In this document: piece by piece, positions 43,688 through 55,678 of the stretch
Numbering within the stretch: the stretch's first letter is position 1
Layout of the letters: every line of letters starts with the position of its first letter
The notes under the pieces: model-generated
The model's input: only the letters and a program-made list of their open reading frames with translations
What the model was told of the DNA's origin: nothing
Database searches by the model: none
Origin: Antedon mediterranea
Lineage: Eukaryota; Echinodermata; Crinoidea; Comatulida; Antedonidae
Assembly: GCF_964355755.1 (NCBI RefSeq)
Contig: NC_092676.1
Span: 30,143,871 to 30,207,870 of the forward strand
Reading direction: 5' to 3'
Length of the DNA: 64,000 nt
Position numbers and translations under genes: made by a program

Positions 43688-44479
43688 AAAGTGGCCAAGT
43701 TTGAAGGTTTTAACAAATACATTGGAAGAAACTATGTACAGAGTAAGCAAAATGTATATTATCTTTTATCTGGAAAATACATGCATGGGTTTGTAGATTG
43801 AGGACATTGATTGGTGGAGTGATATTATTTATGAAGTGAACAAGACAGGAATGAGATGAATGAATGAAAGATGAAGAAAAAGAACGTACATGGTATTTTA
43901 AAAAGATTATTTTGAAATTAGGATGAATAGTTATAATGTTAATGTTATTAAAGGATATTTATACACTTAAATCAAGATACTTATAGAGTAATATTTTTAT
44001 GATGTTATTTAAAATAGTTTTTATAATGTACACTTGAATTAAGAGACAAAATAAATAATAAAGTGTTAAGATATACATTGTTAAACCTACATGTCCACCT
44101 TTTTTTGCCAAATTATTTTACCCCAGTTTGTATGTATATAATTCATCGAAGGTGTTAAGTGCATGCTTAAAACCCAGTTTTAAAAATATTTAAATAAAGT
44201 TTAACTGTTGGTGTTTAAATGTTCGTTTCTTTTGCTTCATTTCTTTTGCTTCATTTCTTGAATTGATTTCTCAATTACAGTATGATGTTTAAGTATGTAC
44301 TTAAGAAAGTGTAAGTATAAAGATGTTTACATGGTTGGTATCTCGTCATTGTCAATTTAATAGTGGACGTGCCAACATTATTTGAACGAGTGTTTGATTT
44401 CTTGTAGACCAGTTTCGTGGAGGAATGTTTTTGTCCGTAACTTTCACCCTACTTTATAGAAATTAATTACAGTAGGCCT

Positions 44480-44607
44480 AACTCAATTTGAAGCGTTTAA
44501 TATATATTTTTACATGTAATGTTTTTATGTCGCTTGTATTGTTGAGGCCCCCTTCCGCTGGCTGGGTCACCCTCTTGAAATATTGTTGAATAAATAAATA
44601 AATACGT
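44480..44607. repeat. Possible LINE 3' tail with (AATA)n end
   Basis: GGCCCCCTTCCGCTGGCTGG then GTCACCCTCTTGAAATATTG and AATAAATAAATAAATA. The shape fits the 3' end of a truncated non-LTR retrotransposon. Confidence 0.35.
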
Positions 44608-45196
44608 TTAATATTTTTTTTATTTGACAAAAGGAGTTGCGGTTGCGTCGTCAGCAATACGCGTCAGCAAAACGAATGCCATACATGTGTCTGCAACGTA
44701 CCTCTGTACATAATACAATATTTCATTTCAGAACAATATTTCAATTCTATTTTATATTATACTGTAGTATGAAGTCATTGCCCTTAATTACCTATCCGGT
44801 CTTGCTGACTTATACATTTTCAGTAAAAGGGTCTTACGACTAAACAAAGAAAAAACACTTCTGTGCAGAAAGTTGATTAAATAAAATGTTTATTTAAATG
44901 AATTGATCATTTTAAAGCTAACCTAATACTTCATATTGTAATTTTTATAATTCATTCTTCAATTCTAATTTTATTCTATATTTGTCATACCTAGTTCGGC
45001 GCCTCAATGTGTACGTTGCATAAATACATAAAAATAATAAAACTTCCCTTCATTAAAATGGATTCTTCCAAAATACCTTAAATCTGAATGTTTTTGTATT
45101 GAAATTATTGAATGATGTGTATAATACTCTAAAAGTATAAGTGCTGTATATTAAAAGGTGCTTACATGACCCGTAACGTACTTAAGTTTATTTCAG

Positions 45197-45434
45197 AACA
45201 CTCAGTCAACCGAGACGACGGACTTAAATCTACAAGTTGGCCACCAGATCTACCACCAGCAACAATTGTAAGTAAATACACCAAATCGAATATTTTTGGA
45301 ATATCTAGCTTCTAAACGGAATATTGTATAATTATCTCTGGTATATTATATTTAATTATTTGGTTAATTGCCTTTGATTTACATAGGGTATTTCAAACAA
45401 GTCGTTTATGCAAGAAGTAACGACACCTCGTTAG
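45197..45434 (+). other. Two possible small exons of an unrecognised transcript
   Basis: 45197-45267 has a TTTCAG acceptor and GTAAGT donor; 45387-45434 has an ACATAG acceptor and ends at a GTAAGT donor. In one frame they read ...STSWPPDLPPATI then GISNKSFMQEVTTPR and a stop at the very end. No upstream partner exon was found. They could be untranslated exons, a non-coding RNA or the end of an unseen small gene. Confidence 0.25.
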
Positions 45435-46328
45435 GTAAGTAGGAATACCGTGTATGATTTTATTTGGCCGATAGTTATCTTTAAACATTATTTGTATAGG
45501 CCTCGATCCTACATGTAAAATACGATCAATAGACCTACCTGTCGAGATTTATGATTTTTACGATCATTTTTTTTGATAACTATTTATACTAATACGTTCG
45601 ATTTCAAAATCTAACGTATTGTAGTCTAATTCAGTTTAACGTGTATATGTCGTACCTACTTGTGTTTTAGCATTGACAAGTACCGTACAAGTGTATATAC
45701 AATGGTAAGGCCCGCCAAGTACGGTATAATACAGCTGTATAAATCTGACTTCAACTGAAGTAGACATGTTTTACTATTATCCGTTTTGTTGATTTAATTT
45801 GAATATGGAAGAGGTTTTTATTGTATCCTTTAAAAGAAGCAGGCCTAATAATGTGTAACAGACATTCCAATACTAGGCCATTACATTGGTCACGTGCGAG
45901 AACATCGAATATCGAACATTCAAAATGTCAGTTCGACAACACATATCTCACATTCAAAATATCAGATTTATTTCAATTACTGAGGTTTGTTTAGTTCGTC
46001 TTTAGGAGTCTGTATATCATTTGTCGTAACTGTAATAAACATTCAAGGAAAGACTTCATTAAGTGCGTATTGTGACGCGCTCGTTCGTTAATGTCAAATG
46101 ATCCTGCATCATTGTTGTATGATTGTTTATTATGAAATTACCATAATTTGGTTGTACGGCTATGAAGATTAAATTACTATACTGTATATAGTCGAAGTGT
46201 CTACTATTTGAATTATTGAATGTCAATTTCATGTGATTCTCATTTCAATTTGTTATTGCGGCCTTATTTCCATCCATCTTATAAAATTATATTTTTTTGT
46301 TCACCGTCAAAACGCAGTACAAACCCCT

Positions 46329-46405
46329 TAAGCGTGGTTCACACTACAGACGCAACGCAGTGACGTACGCGCAACATAAGCGAGTTGACCAATGACAAGC
46401 CACTT
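46329..46405. mobile_element. Hairpin MITE, family 2 (left half only)
   Basis: AAGCGTGGTTCACACTACAG followed by ACGCAACGCAGTGACGTACG; the mirror half is absent. Confidence 0.55.
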
Positions 46406-46714
46406 TTATTATGCCATTATGAGAATAATATTTATACTGGTAACATATGTTTTTATGCATCCGCAAAAAATATCGGTATACGTTTTTGGGGAATCCACCC
46501 ACTGACTTATTTTACCCAGAATTTCCATCAGATATGCAATTTAACTGTTTGATTGAATATTGATAGGAAAATTATTCATATAAAATTTGCCGCTATTTGC
46601 ATTAATAATTACAACAAGTAACATATGGTGCTATATCGATTTAAATCTAAAGTCAAGAAGTGGTCGGCATAGGTTACGTTGCGAATTTGTTTTATTAGGC
46701 CTATGAAGGTAATA

Positions 46715-47475
46715 GCAGGGTAACTTAGCACTTTTTTTGTGCACTTTGTGACAAAAGCACCAAATTTGGCACAAACCTTCTTTAGGGTATATCTAACAAT
46801 CCTAGAAGGGGTGCCCAAAAATCGGAACAATTTAACGACGTCATTTGGACCACGCCCTTTTTTTAGTATTACGTAATTAGGTGAAAACTTAAATCTTCGT
46901 ATATACATACCAAGTTTGGTATCAAATTAAAACTCATGACATGTACATTGCAATACACACATAAAAAATATATGATTTCTCTTCAGACGTGACGGAATAT
47001 ATAGGTCAAATAATGTAATTTTCTGTCATATTGAAGGTTATTTCAATCAAAACGTGCCAATATTGTGCTATGTTATGAACATTGTAGTTATAAGAACAAC
47101 AACATTCATTTTTGTAATAGTACGAATATATATTTATCCTGTACCAGTTACTTTCCTTTAAAATAATATTAGGAACCACTGAAAAAAAGTATATAAAACA
47201 TATACTGTATCAAACTTGGGCTCAATAACCACTGGACTATTAGTAAACCGACAAAAGACCATTTGACTGACAATTATGGCGTTAGCATCCATAACAATAC
47301 ATGGAGGTGATTATCAACTTTACTTTTATGAAATTATTTATCTGGAAACAAACACTTATAATGGTACAGAGTTGCTAGATGACGAACAAGTTCCACGGCA
47401 TGGGTAACAAGACCAGTGCACTGCTGAACGGCACTTGCAGTTCCCTGAGCAAAAAGGCAACTTTTTGCAGCCACA
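46715..47475. repeat. Long inverted repeat, left arm
   Basis: About 760 bases that reappear inverted at 49462-50215 with scattered differences. The arm holds the 3' coding end of the nuclease-like gene (cysteine-rich tail) and outward non-coding sequence. Short frames starting MYIRRFKFSPNYVILK in both arms are identical only because of the repeat. Confidence 0.85.
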
Positions 47476-49480
47476 CTTTAGCAATTCCCTACATGCCTTG
47501 GATGCTTCAGGTAGTATTGTCCAGACTGGTGTCCATGTACTGCCGGTTTTAGTAATAATAATAATAATAAACAGTATTTATATAGCGCCTAATGAATCAC
47601 TGACCCCTCTAGGTGCTTTACATAGGACCTTAACTAATGGTAATAAACTATCCCCCGCCGGACACCATTCCGGTATTTCTTAGTCGAGGTTTCGGTCCAA
47701 CCAAAGTCTTCTGGTGATGGAGCATTCTGCTGTGGCTGTAGACTGGTGGTCCAAATGCTTGCTTGGTATATGGATCTGTTGGAATGCTGTAAAAGTGCAT
47801 CCTGCAATAAACAATTTAAAGATTGGTGTTACCTTTTAATGAAAGAAAAACATGAACCTTATAATAAATTATTAAACGACAATTGACAATTATATGGAAG
47901 CTCCCCTTACCTGTGTAGGAGGAATGTTGTCCATTGTCCGTGTCTTTCTTGAAAAAAGATCTTGTCTTAGCTTAGTAACACTTCTTAAAGTACTTGTCTT
48001 GTCGTATAGATGACATGTAAACTCCTCTAGCAACTGGAATTGAGATGAGTTGACTCCTAGAGATTTGAAAGGGTGATGTGCCATGAAAAGAAAGGCTTCT
48101 GTAACTGCTGGAAATGAGTTCCACGTCTCCCATGCGGAGTGTTTTGCTTTTCCGAAGAACTGGGATGTAGTATCGGACCCAGTAAATGCATGAAAAACTG
48201 GCAGCCCTCTTGACTTATCCTCTCCTAGGTTATGGCAGATGGTATTTATATTAAAATATTGGAAGTGCTTACCCATGCCAAATGCGACCCAGATACACAT
48301 ACCAGGATAACAGGCTATTAGATTGCAGAAAATACCAACCAGGATAACAATGACATCAGTATCAACTGTACGCACCAAAATAACCCTGCTACCTTTCTTT
48401 AAGGCATCATCAATGTGAATGCACATCTTGGAGTCGGCCTCTTCATGGTCGCAGATTGACATAGGTTGAGTAGATGTCAACATACAAAAGACTCGCCTAC
48501 AGGACATATATCAAGAATTACTTACTATTTAATATGCCTTTTTAATTAATTATTGGTATGAAACTGTATAAGTAAATTAATCGTTTGGTTACAAACAAAA
48601 TAAATTAGTATGTATCATAATAAAACTTACCTGATGCAGTCAGAGTAATCATGGGTAGACACCTTTGTAGTTAAAAAGTTAAATAACTCCTCTTTATTTA
48701 CTGGATCTTTCAGAAAGTCTGGAAAATTCCCTGGAATCTTTGTTTGTCCCCCAACTTTCCTCCTGACCCCTTTTCCTCTTTTTTCTCCTGTAGACTGCTT
48801 AAGACTATCTGTTCTGTAAGTGTCCCACACTATATCAATTCTGTTACTATTCTGCAGCTGCTGTCTGGTCCACGGTAGAAAGACCTGTCATACAAATGAT
48901 ACAAGAATAACGATCCGCATATAGAAGTGACCAATTATATGGTGGTTAAACAATAGATACAATCCTGAATGCAAAGAAATGTACTCACCTTATCACCGTA
49001 GTCATCAAATGTAAATGCATGGTTGCTGGAAAGAGCATGGACAATAGCAGCTCCGTCAAACACCTTTACATCAAAATATGTAGGAGGTTCAGGCTGGCCT
49101 TCAGTCTCCAAATGCTGTAGCAACTCAGACTTCTTAGTTGGTAGTCGAAGCTTTCCATTTACTGCCAAAGAGGGTGGCCATGGCTGGTTTTCGTGCATGA
49201 AGAAGTCTTCCAAATCTCCATCACGAGATTGACTTGCAATATACTCTTAACTTGTTGCTTTGTTTTGGACACTGATTTTGACCATGGTGTTTGATGGCTT
49301 GTTGAATAATTGCAACACTTCTGTCGAGAATAACTTCCTTGAAGTATTTTTGGTACTGGGTAGTACCTACATCCTGAATTGTACGAACTGTCACTACTGC
49401 ACTTTCATTGGCACAATCTCGAGCATCCAAGACCAGAAGTTCTGAACAATTATCGAGGAATTGGTTGCCTGCATTGCTCA
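47356..49480 (-). pseudogene. Decayed gene for a FEN/XPG-like nuclease with CXC tail
   Basis: Segments in gene order: about 49480-48989, 48884-48631, 48496-47911, 47801-47356, with GT-AG junctions between them. Strings recall an unnamed metazoan protein family: LVLDARDCANESAVVTV, then FDVKVFDGAAIVHAL, DIVWDTYRTDSLK with EKRGKGVRR, CDHEEADSK, VRTVDTDVIVI, LPVFHAFTGSDTTSQFFGKA. Their order matches the FEN-1 layout: N-terminal Asp, Asp plus basic helix, EEAD, DTD, then GSD with a helix-turn-helix. The C-terminus (ILPEASKACRELLKCGCKK, then CKCRSAVHWSCYPCRGTC) looks like a tesmin-type CXC domain. Lesions: a frameshift near 49235 and a repeat inserted at about 47546-47665 before the cysteine tail. 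The N-terminus is not found. The nuclease assignment is inference from motif order. Confidence 0.7.
47540..47665. repeat. Dispersed repeat inserted in the nuclease-like gene
   Basis: A (TAA)n run then CAGTATTTATATAGCGCCTA and CTCTAGGTGCTTTAC. This type of short repeat is common in marine invertebrates. It interrupts the frame between YRNGV and the WTPVWTILPEAS segment. Confidence 0.55.
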
Positions 49481-50215
49481 GGGAACTGCAAGTACCGTTC
49501 AGCAGGTCTTTCTTGCACTGGTCTTTGTTATCCATGCCGTGGAACCTGTTCGTCATCTAGCAACTCTGTACCATTATAAGTGTTTGTTTCCAGATAAATA
49601 ATTTCATAAAAGTAAAGTTGATAATCACCTCCATGTATTGCTATGGATGCTAACGCCATAATTGTCAGTCAAATGGTCTTTTGTCTGTTTACTTAGTCCA
49701 ATGATTATTGAGCCAAGTTTGATACAGTATATGTTTTATATACTTTTTTGCAGTGGTTCCTAATATTATGTTAAAGGAAAGTAACTGATACAGGATAAAT
49801 ATATATTAGTAGTTGTATTACAAAAATGAATGTTGTTGTTCTTATAACTACAATGTTCATAACATAGCCCAATATTGGCGCGTTTTGATTGAAATCCCTT
49901 TCAATATGACAGAAAATGACGTTATTTGACCTATATATCCCGTCTGAAGAGAAATCATATGTTTTTTATGTGTGTATTGCAATGTACATGTCATGAGTTT
50001 TAATTTGATACCAAACTTGGTATGTATATACGAAGATTTAAGTTTTCACCTAATTACGTAATACTAAAAAAAGGGCGTGGTCCAAATGACGTCGTTAAAT
50101 TGTTCCGATTTTTGGGCACCCCTTCTAGGATTGTTAGATATACCCTAAAGAAGGTTTGTGCCAAATTTGGTGCTTTTGTCACAAAATGCACAATCTTCAT
50201 AAAAAATGGAAGTTA
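49462..50215. repeat. Long inverted repeat, right arm
   Basis: Inverted partner of 46715-47475. On the plus strand it carries a second, diverged copy of the cysteine-rich tail (CSGNCKYRSAG ... CYPCRGTC, stop at about 49580), placed tail-in toward the gene's own N-terminal end. Confidence 0.85.
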
Positions 50216-50249
50216 GCAACCTAGCTATAAAGCAATGTCATTTGGTTGC

Positions 50250-50380
50250 CACTTGAACGCAAAACGCAAGGACGTTAGCGCTGCGCGCAAGTCATTTGAC
50301 CAATCATGACGCGAGGATTATCCGAACTTGGGATTGGTTAACTCACTTGCGTTGCGCGTACGTCGTTACGTTGGGAACTA
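50250..50380. mobile_element. Hairpin MITE, family 2 (degraded)
   Basis: GGTTGCCACTTGAACGCAAA to CGTACGTCGTTACGTTGGGA, with TTTGACCAATCATGACGCGA inside, just right of the inverted-repeat element. Confidence 0.6.
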
Positions 50381-51973
50381 TCTGCTGCAGAAACTGCGGT
50401 GTCATTTACGCGGTCATGGTTCAATGCACTGCAATACATTTAATGAAACAAATAATGATGCTTTTAATGATTTTTTTCTTCAATTTGTTAATGAAAGTGT
50501 TCTTATTAGTAATTTTGTGTAATGCTCACCATTGAGCTGCCATGAGCCATCTTTATTCTTTCAACAAAATTTTATTTACATTTAATCATGGCCTAGGGTG
50601 CGTTGATAGATCAAAACTGATTTAATGTTTCTACACACAGTTATACAATTACATTAAACACATAAGACACGTTCATGGTAAACGTGATTTTAACTATTAA
50701 TGTATCGTCACGTGAGACAATCAACAGAATACATATGATGAGACAGTTAGGTATTTAAATTTAAAATACAAATATGGCGACAAAAATATGTGGTAACCCA
50801 ACATTCACTCAATTTTGCAGCAGCAACAGATGGATTGATATCCTTCCATTATAATGATTGATTCAAAGATCTACTAAGTGAACCACCATCATTATGTTTA
50901 ATTGAAATTGAAACATGCCATGCCATAAAGCATAGAGATAATTATTATAGTGATATTATAGAGATATTATAGAGATATTATAGTGATATCATATAGTTCA
51001 ATATTATAATATCTCTATGCATAAAGTTTCCAAGATTAAATTTCCCGGAATGACTCCAGTATCGCGTTTAACCATGGTTATACTCGATCGACAAAAAAAA
51101 AGTATAGATTTCCATTTTCCCTCAAACAAACATGGGCAATTGGCTATCTGTGACACTTTCTCATCTTCAATTTAAATATTAAAGCCTGTGTTAATTTTTA
51201 TTGTATTTTAGGCCTACAGAAATGTGTTAATATTTGTCACAAACCAGAATAAATGTGATTGTGTTGGCCTATGAGGCGCGCCTACGTACTTTTAAAATCT
51301 AAAAAAAAATCATCTAAAATTTGAAAAAATACAGATACAATTTTGCATCATGTTAGCGTGACATTACGGCAGTTAAATTTGTTGAATATAATGCTAATTT
51401 ATTGACATCGTTAATTAATCCAGCATATGGCATTTTAAATCAGAACATAAAAATTTAGAGGTCAAAACTCGTACTATTGTATGGTTTCGGTCCAAGTACA
51501 GTGACACGGATCCATTGTATTGAACTTGTGTTTTGTACTTCAGTTCTTCTAATTCTAATATATGTTTATGTACTGCGAATTATATATCTGTATACATAAC
51601 CAGAAAAGAGCTATTTATCAAAGAACAAACTAATGAATAATTTTTTAATTTGAACAAATTCCCATGTTAAACATAAATTGTTATTTTCATCAATCTAACA
51701 CTATACACATCGATGTTACATAAACATATTCTCATTATAAAAGGTATAAAAGCTTTACGTGCTATTCAACAGGTAGATTGGTTAATTAATAGCTATGACG
51801 CGTTTGACGTCATCGTCTGACGCACTCATAACCATACCTGACTTAAGTCCGTGTTATGTTGCATGTAATTTGCGTTGGTCAATGTCTATTTGAAATCTAA
51901 AGAAAAAGCATTTATTTAAATGGAATACGATGAGCAATTGATTGTGATAAAGATATGATACCGACCTAAAGCC

Positions 51974-52250
51974 ACGATTATTATTATTATCATCATCATT
52001 AACGTTATCATCACTCATCATCAACATCGTCATCATCATCATCATTTTCATCAACGTTATCATCATCATCATCGTCATCATCATCATTTTCATTAACATT
52101 TACATCAACGTTATCATCATCATCGTCATCATCATCATCATTTTCATTAACGTTATCATCATCATCATCATCACTCATTTTCATTAACGTTATCATCATC
52201 ATCATCATCATCATCATTTTCATTAACGTTATCATCATCATCGCTCATTT
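51974..52250. repeat. ATC/TCA trinucleotide array with TTTTCATTAACG interruptions
   Basis: Runs of ATCATCATC are broken about every 40-50 bases by ATTTTCATTAACGTT, giving a higher-order repeat. Asp/Asn/Met-rich open frames across it are by-products. Confidence 0.9.
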
Positions 52251-52696
52251 TTATTGTTTATATCACTAATATATAAAGTAATAAATGTGTATTTTTTTAC
52301 AGGATGGATCATGACATTTGGTACGGTTTATAATAATACATTTTGAATATTATAATGCTTGCTATAGGCTTTATCATAACGGATTAATAACACGCTAGCA
52401 ATTATATAACCACACAATAATATCCAATTATTAATAAGTATTATATAACATACATATATCGTATACTAGACCGCCGCTCTGAAGATAATATAGGTATATG
52501 GATATATGCTTAATTCTAAAGTAAAGATTTTTCACATCATCAATTTTAAAATAATTAGATTGTATAAATAATATTGTTGAGCTAAAAATGTGTAATAATA
52601 TAAACTAGGAGCTACTTCAGTTTACTACTAAAATCATCTATATCGGCATTGCAAGCTAACTACATAACAAACATCATCAATATAGCCATAACAATA

Positions 52697-52853
52697 ATTG
52701 GTTCCCACTAGCGACGCAACGCAAGAACGTAACGCAACGTAAGTGATTTGACCAATCACAAGCCATGGATTATTTAAACAGTTGTCATTGGTCAACTCGC
52801 TTGCGTTGCGCGTACGTCCTTGCGTTGCGTCGCTAGTGGGAACCACGCTTTAA
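52697..52853. mobile_element. Hairpin MITE, family 2 (near full length)
   Basis: GGTTCCCACTAGCGACGCAA to TTGCGTCGCTAGTGGGAACC. The ends are nearly perfect inverted complements, with arms of the type GACCAATCACAAGCC. This is the best reference copy in the window. Confidence 0.85.
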
Positions 52854-53648
52854 TGTGATATTACAATTACTGTACATGCAAATCGTAAACATTTAAACAA
52901 AAATCGGTAATATAACTATCCATGTGTATGATACGACGGCTCTAGCACTTTAGCATTTCACATCATTTGCATGCGGCCGCCTGGTGTAGGTATAAACTCG
53001 TTAGATGCACGTTTAAAAATCACGAAAATTCGATTAGACTCTGAAGTAAATTCAAGACAACGTAACAAATGACGTGTAATTATTTCTGAAGTACCTTTAT
53101 AGTTATCTACGTTGGGCACGTGTATTCGTGATATCTATTTTACATCCTGTGAAGTAGCCAGATGTATTTACTTAGCTTAGCAACTTCTATCTATATTCTC
53201 TCACATACATTACCTTATCTTTCTATTTGTAGCTGTAATAATAACGTAACCGTCATTTTCGACTGTTTATTTTGGTTCGTATCGCTATAATTAGTAATTA
53301 GCCACAATGCGATTTATTATTAAATAGAATATATTCATTATTTTTGTCAAACATTCTCGAGGCATGAACATGTTACTAAATTGGGCTTACAAATGACTTG
53401 AGTACTAAGTGCGTTCTAAGTCTACACATTGTGTTAAGTTGGATGTTGAACTGTTTCTTTTTCATTGAAACAATAGCTGTTTGTTGGATTGCATTAAAGC
53501 CTCGCGTTGTTTGTTGAATATTTGAATTCTATTAAACCCTGGGTGAACCTTTGTAATCATAAATGATCCTCTTATTTTAACTATAGATTTAATTTTTATG
53601 GAATTAATTAGCCGTGACTTATTTTTCTTGTGAAGGGCTGGTTGTGCT

Positions 53649-54430
53649 ATGGCAATCATTAACCCTAGTCCGGAGTCTATTCAGCAATTGTTTGCGGCTT
53701 GTGATCTGGATGGCAGTGGCTTTATTGAGAAAGCTGAACTCTCAAGTGTCTGCAGTGAACTCAGCCAGGACGAACTGCAGAAAGTCTTCCACGAACTGGA
53801 CAGAGATCAGGTGAGAAACAATGATCAGCAAACTCGTGTTCTATGGATGGTTCATTATTTGATGCCGCATAGAGTCGAGTTCATGTTCTCCATCCTAGTT
53901 ACCATGTCTGTACCACATTTTGTTGGCTTATAAAGCTTGGTTTCCAAGCAACGACGTACGCTCAACGTAAGTGAATTAACTAATAACAAGAGAGAGTTGG
54001 ATGCTCCATCGCGTCGTCATTGGTTAAAGTGCGCTTTTGTGTGTGTGATTTAATTTGTAAGGAAAATCATTAGAAAAAATACATACAAGTTGATAACATA
54101 AATCATTGATTACAAATACATTTATAAAAGATTTTCCAGGATAGCCCCAACAAGCTTAGCTTATTTCCGAGTCCTTCGTCGTTCCATTGCGTAGACCAAG
54201 TGGGAAGCACTATGTTCTCCAACTGATTTCCAAACTTATTTTCATATATTTTAATTTTGTTAGGATGGTCGAATCAGCATCACAGACTTTTCCGAAGGCT
54301 TCCAGAGCGTCAGTGACACGTTGCTAGCCGTCAGCAGACGACGCCGACGCAAGCTAACCAACCAGTTTAGTAGTGAAGAGTTCGATGAAATGATTGGTAA
54401 ACTCTCCAGTGACTTTGAACTCCTCAGTTG
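53649..54430 (+). CDS. RASEF: RASEF, alternative N-terminus A (two-exon EF-hand pair)
   Basis: Exons 53649-53810 and 54264-54430. They encode MAIINPSPESIQQLF, EF-hand 1 with loop DLDGSGFIEKAE, and EF-hand 2 with loop DRDQDGRISITD, split by the intron after DRDQ. Then come SRRRRRKLTNQF and FDEMIGKLSSDFELLS. It ends in phase 2, which fits directly to the common exon at 61602 and lines up with the EF-hand/coiled-coil junction of vertebrate RASEF as I recall it. Joining to the 61467 exon instead creates TGA at the junction. EF-hand 2 has Asp rather than Glu at loop position 12. A family 2 MITE fills most of the intron. Confidence 0.75.
53928..54215. mobile_element. Hairpin MITE, family 2 (with internal insert)
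   Basis: AAGCTTGGTTTCCAAGCAAC to CGTAGACCAAGTGGGAAGCA, inside the intron of RASEF N-terminus A. Confidence 0.55.
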
Positions 54431-54583
54431 GTGAGTCCAAATTATTATTCATTTGAAAACTTTCTACAGGACTCTCTCTCTCTCCTTCCTATTATGAACA
54501 AGGCAATTTAAACAGGATGCTGAGCTCCGGAGATCTAAGGATTTACCTGTGACTGCGATACATCAGTTCCACACCCCTTAAAG

Positions 54584-54738
54584 CGTGGTCCCACCTAGAG
54601 ACGCAACGCAAGGACGTCGTACGCGCAACAACGCAAGCGAGTTGACCAATGACAAGCCACTGTTCGAATAACCCATCGCCTGTGATTGGTCAAATCACTT
54701 ACGTTGCGTTACTTCGCTAGTGGTAACCGAGATTTAAC
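54584..54738. mobile_element. Hairpin MITE, family 2
   Basis: AAGCGTGGTCCCACCTAGAG to CGCTAGTGGTAACCGAGATT, with GAGTTGACCAATGACAAGCC inside. Confidence 0.75.
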
Positions 54739-55518
54739 AGATACCGCGCGCCACAAAGAAATGTACATTGTACAGTACTGTTGGTATTTGTCGCAACCAG
54801 ACATAAGGTCAAGAGATTGTTATGAGTTCCTATCTTAAGGCGAGCTCAGTGTCCTGTTAGATTTTCTTGGTATGACTGGGAAGAATGTAATACATTGATC
54901 TGTGTCTGGAGGAATTAGTATCTGATGCACTTTACAGTGATCTAGCAAGGAAGCCCTTGATTGCCGAATCCTTATTTATTTATTCTACATTGTTGTTCAC
55001 ATTTGTCATTAGTATATTTCTTTTTTTACTGGTATGACAAAGAGTAATGCAACAGTTAAATATCCGCGTTGGCATAAATTAGGTAAAGGCCATACATTAA
55101 ATATTTGCTTCACCTTTCTGCATTATGTTGTGGAATCCAGTTAGTTACGCAACTACATGTTTATGGGTAACATGTCTTATCAGCAACATCAAACAATGAC
55201 AGTATCTACATGTTGTATAACATTGTGAGAGTTCGTGTGACAATTGATAGAACTTGTCGTCGTATATGGCGAGCATAACACCATTTGGTGATTGTGTACA
55301 AGAATCTCTACTGACTGAGAGTCAAATTGTGTTTAAATGTAAACGAGACAGTGAATGGTGAGTTTTAGAACGCAACATAGACTGAAACTAAAGAGCCTAT
55401 CTGTAGGCCTAGAGGACTTCGGATCGAACCATTTTAACCCTATTTTATTTGTGTCAAAGCGTGGGTGTAAAACATAGTAACCACTGTGTATGTTAACATA
55501 CCGGTACTGGCTTTTGTT

Positions 55519-55678
55519 TTAAGCTCTGTCTACACTATAAAACTAGTTCGACAAAAAAAAGTGATATTCTCAAATGTGGTATTAAAATGACATCAGCCTC
55601 AGCATGTCCATATAAATTATTATGAGCACATCACATTTTTGTGGTCACATACAGTTTGATAGTGTAGACAGATCTTTA
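55519..55678. mobile_element. Hairpin MITE, family 1
   Basis: TTAAGCTCTGTCTACACTAT to GTGTAGACAGATCTTTA, somewhat diverged core. Confidence 0.7.

Larger units (their letters stand above)
43437..45196. other. 3' flank of WDR76 and intergenic DNA
   Basis: Contains a family 1 MITE, AATAAA strings near 44050-44062 that may end WDR76, and a possible LINE tail. No conserved coding exon is recognised. Confidence 0.4.
46715..50215. mobile_element. Inverted-repeat element carrying a FEN-like nuclease gene
   Basis: About 3.5 kb: ~760-base inverted arms enclose ~2 kb with a minus-strand gene remnant. A family 2 MITE lies just outside the right arm and half a copy lies farther out on the left. No clear target duplication or transposase is seen, so the mode of movement is unknown. 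Arm differences and gene lesions indicate an ageing copy. Confidence 0.6.
50216..53648. other. Intergenic region upstream of RASEF
   Basis: No conserved exon is recognised. It holds family 2 MITEs and an ATC-rich array, listed separately. The RASEF promoter A must lie toward the right end; no TATA box stands out. Confidence 0.4.

Noticed and set aside
44637-44843. Basic 68-codon frame after WDR76
   Set aside because: It starts with a non-ATG codon, has no convincing donor, and could not be joined in phase to the exon pair at 45197-45434.
46609-46908. Small protein MYIRRFKFSPNYVILK... present twice
   Set aside because: The two copies are identical only because they lie in the inverted-repeat arms. 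The frame has no recognised domain and is in the outer, non-coding part of the arms.
51854-52241. Asp/Asn/Met-rich small proteins
   Set aside because: These are translations of the ATC trinucleotide array; no splice sites or family similarity.
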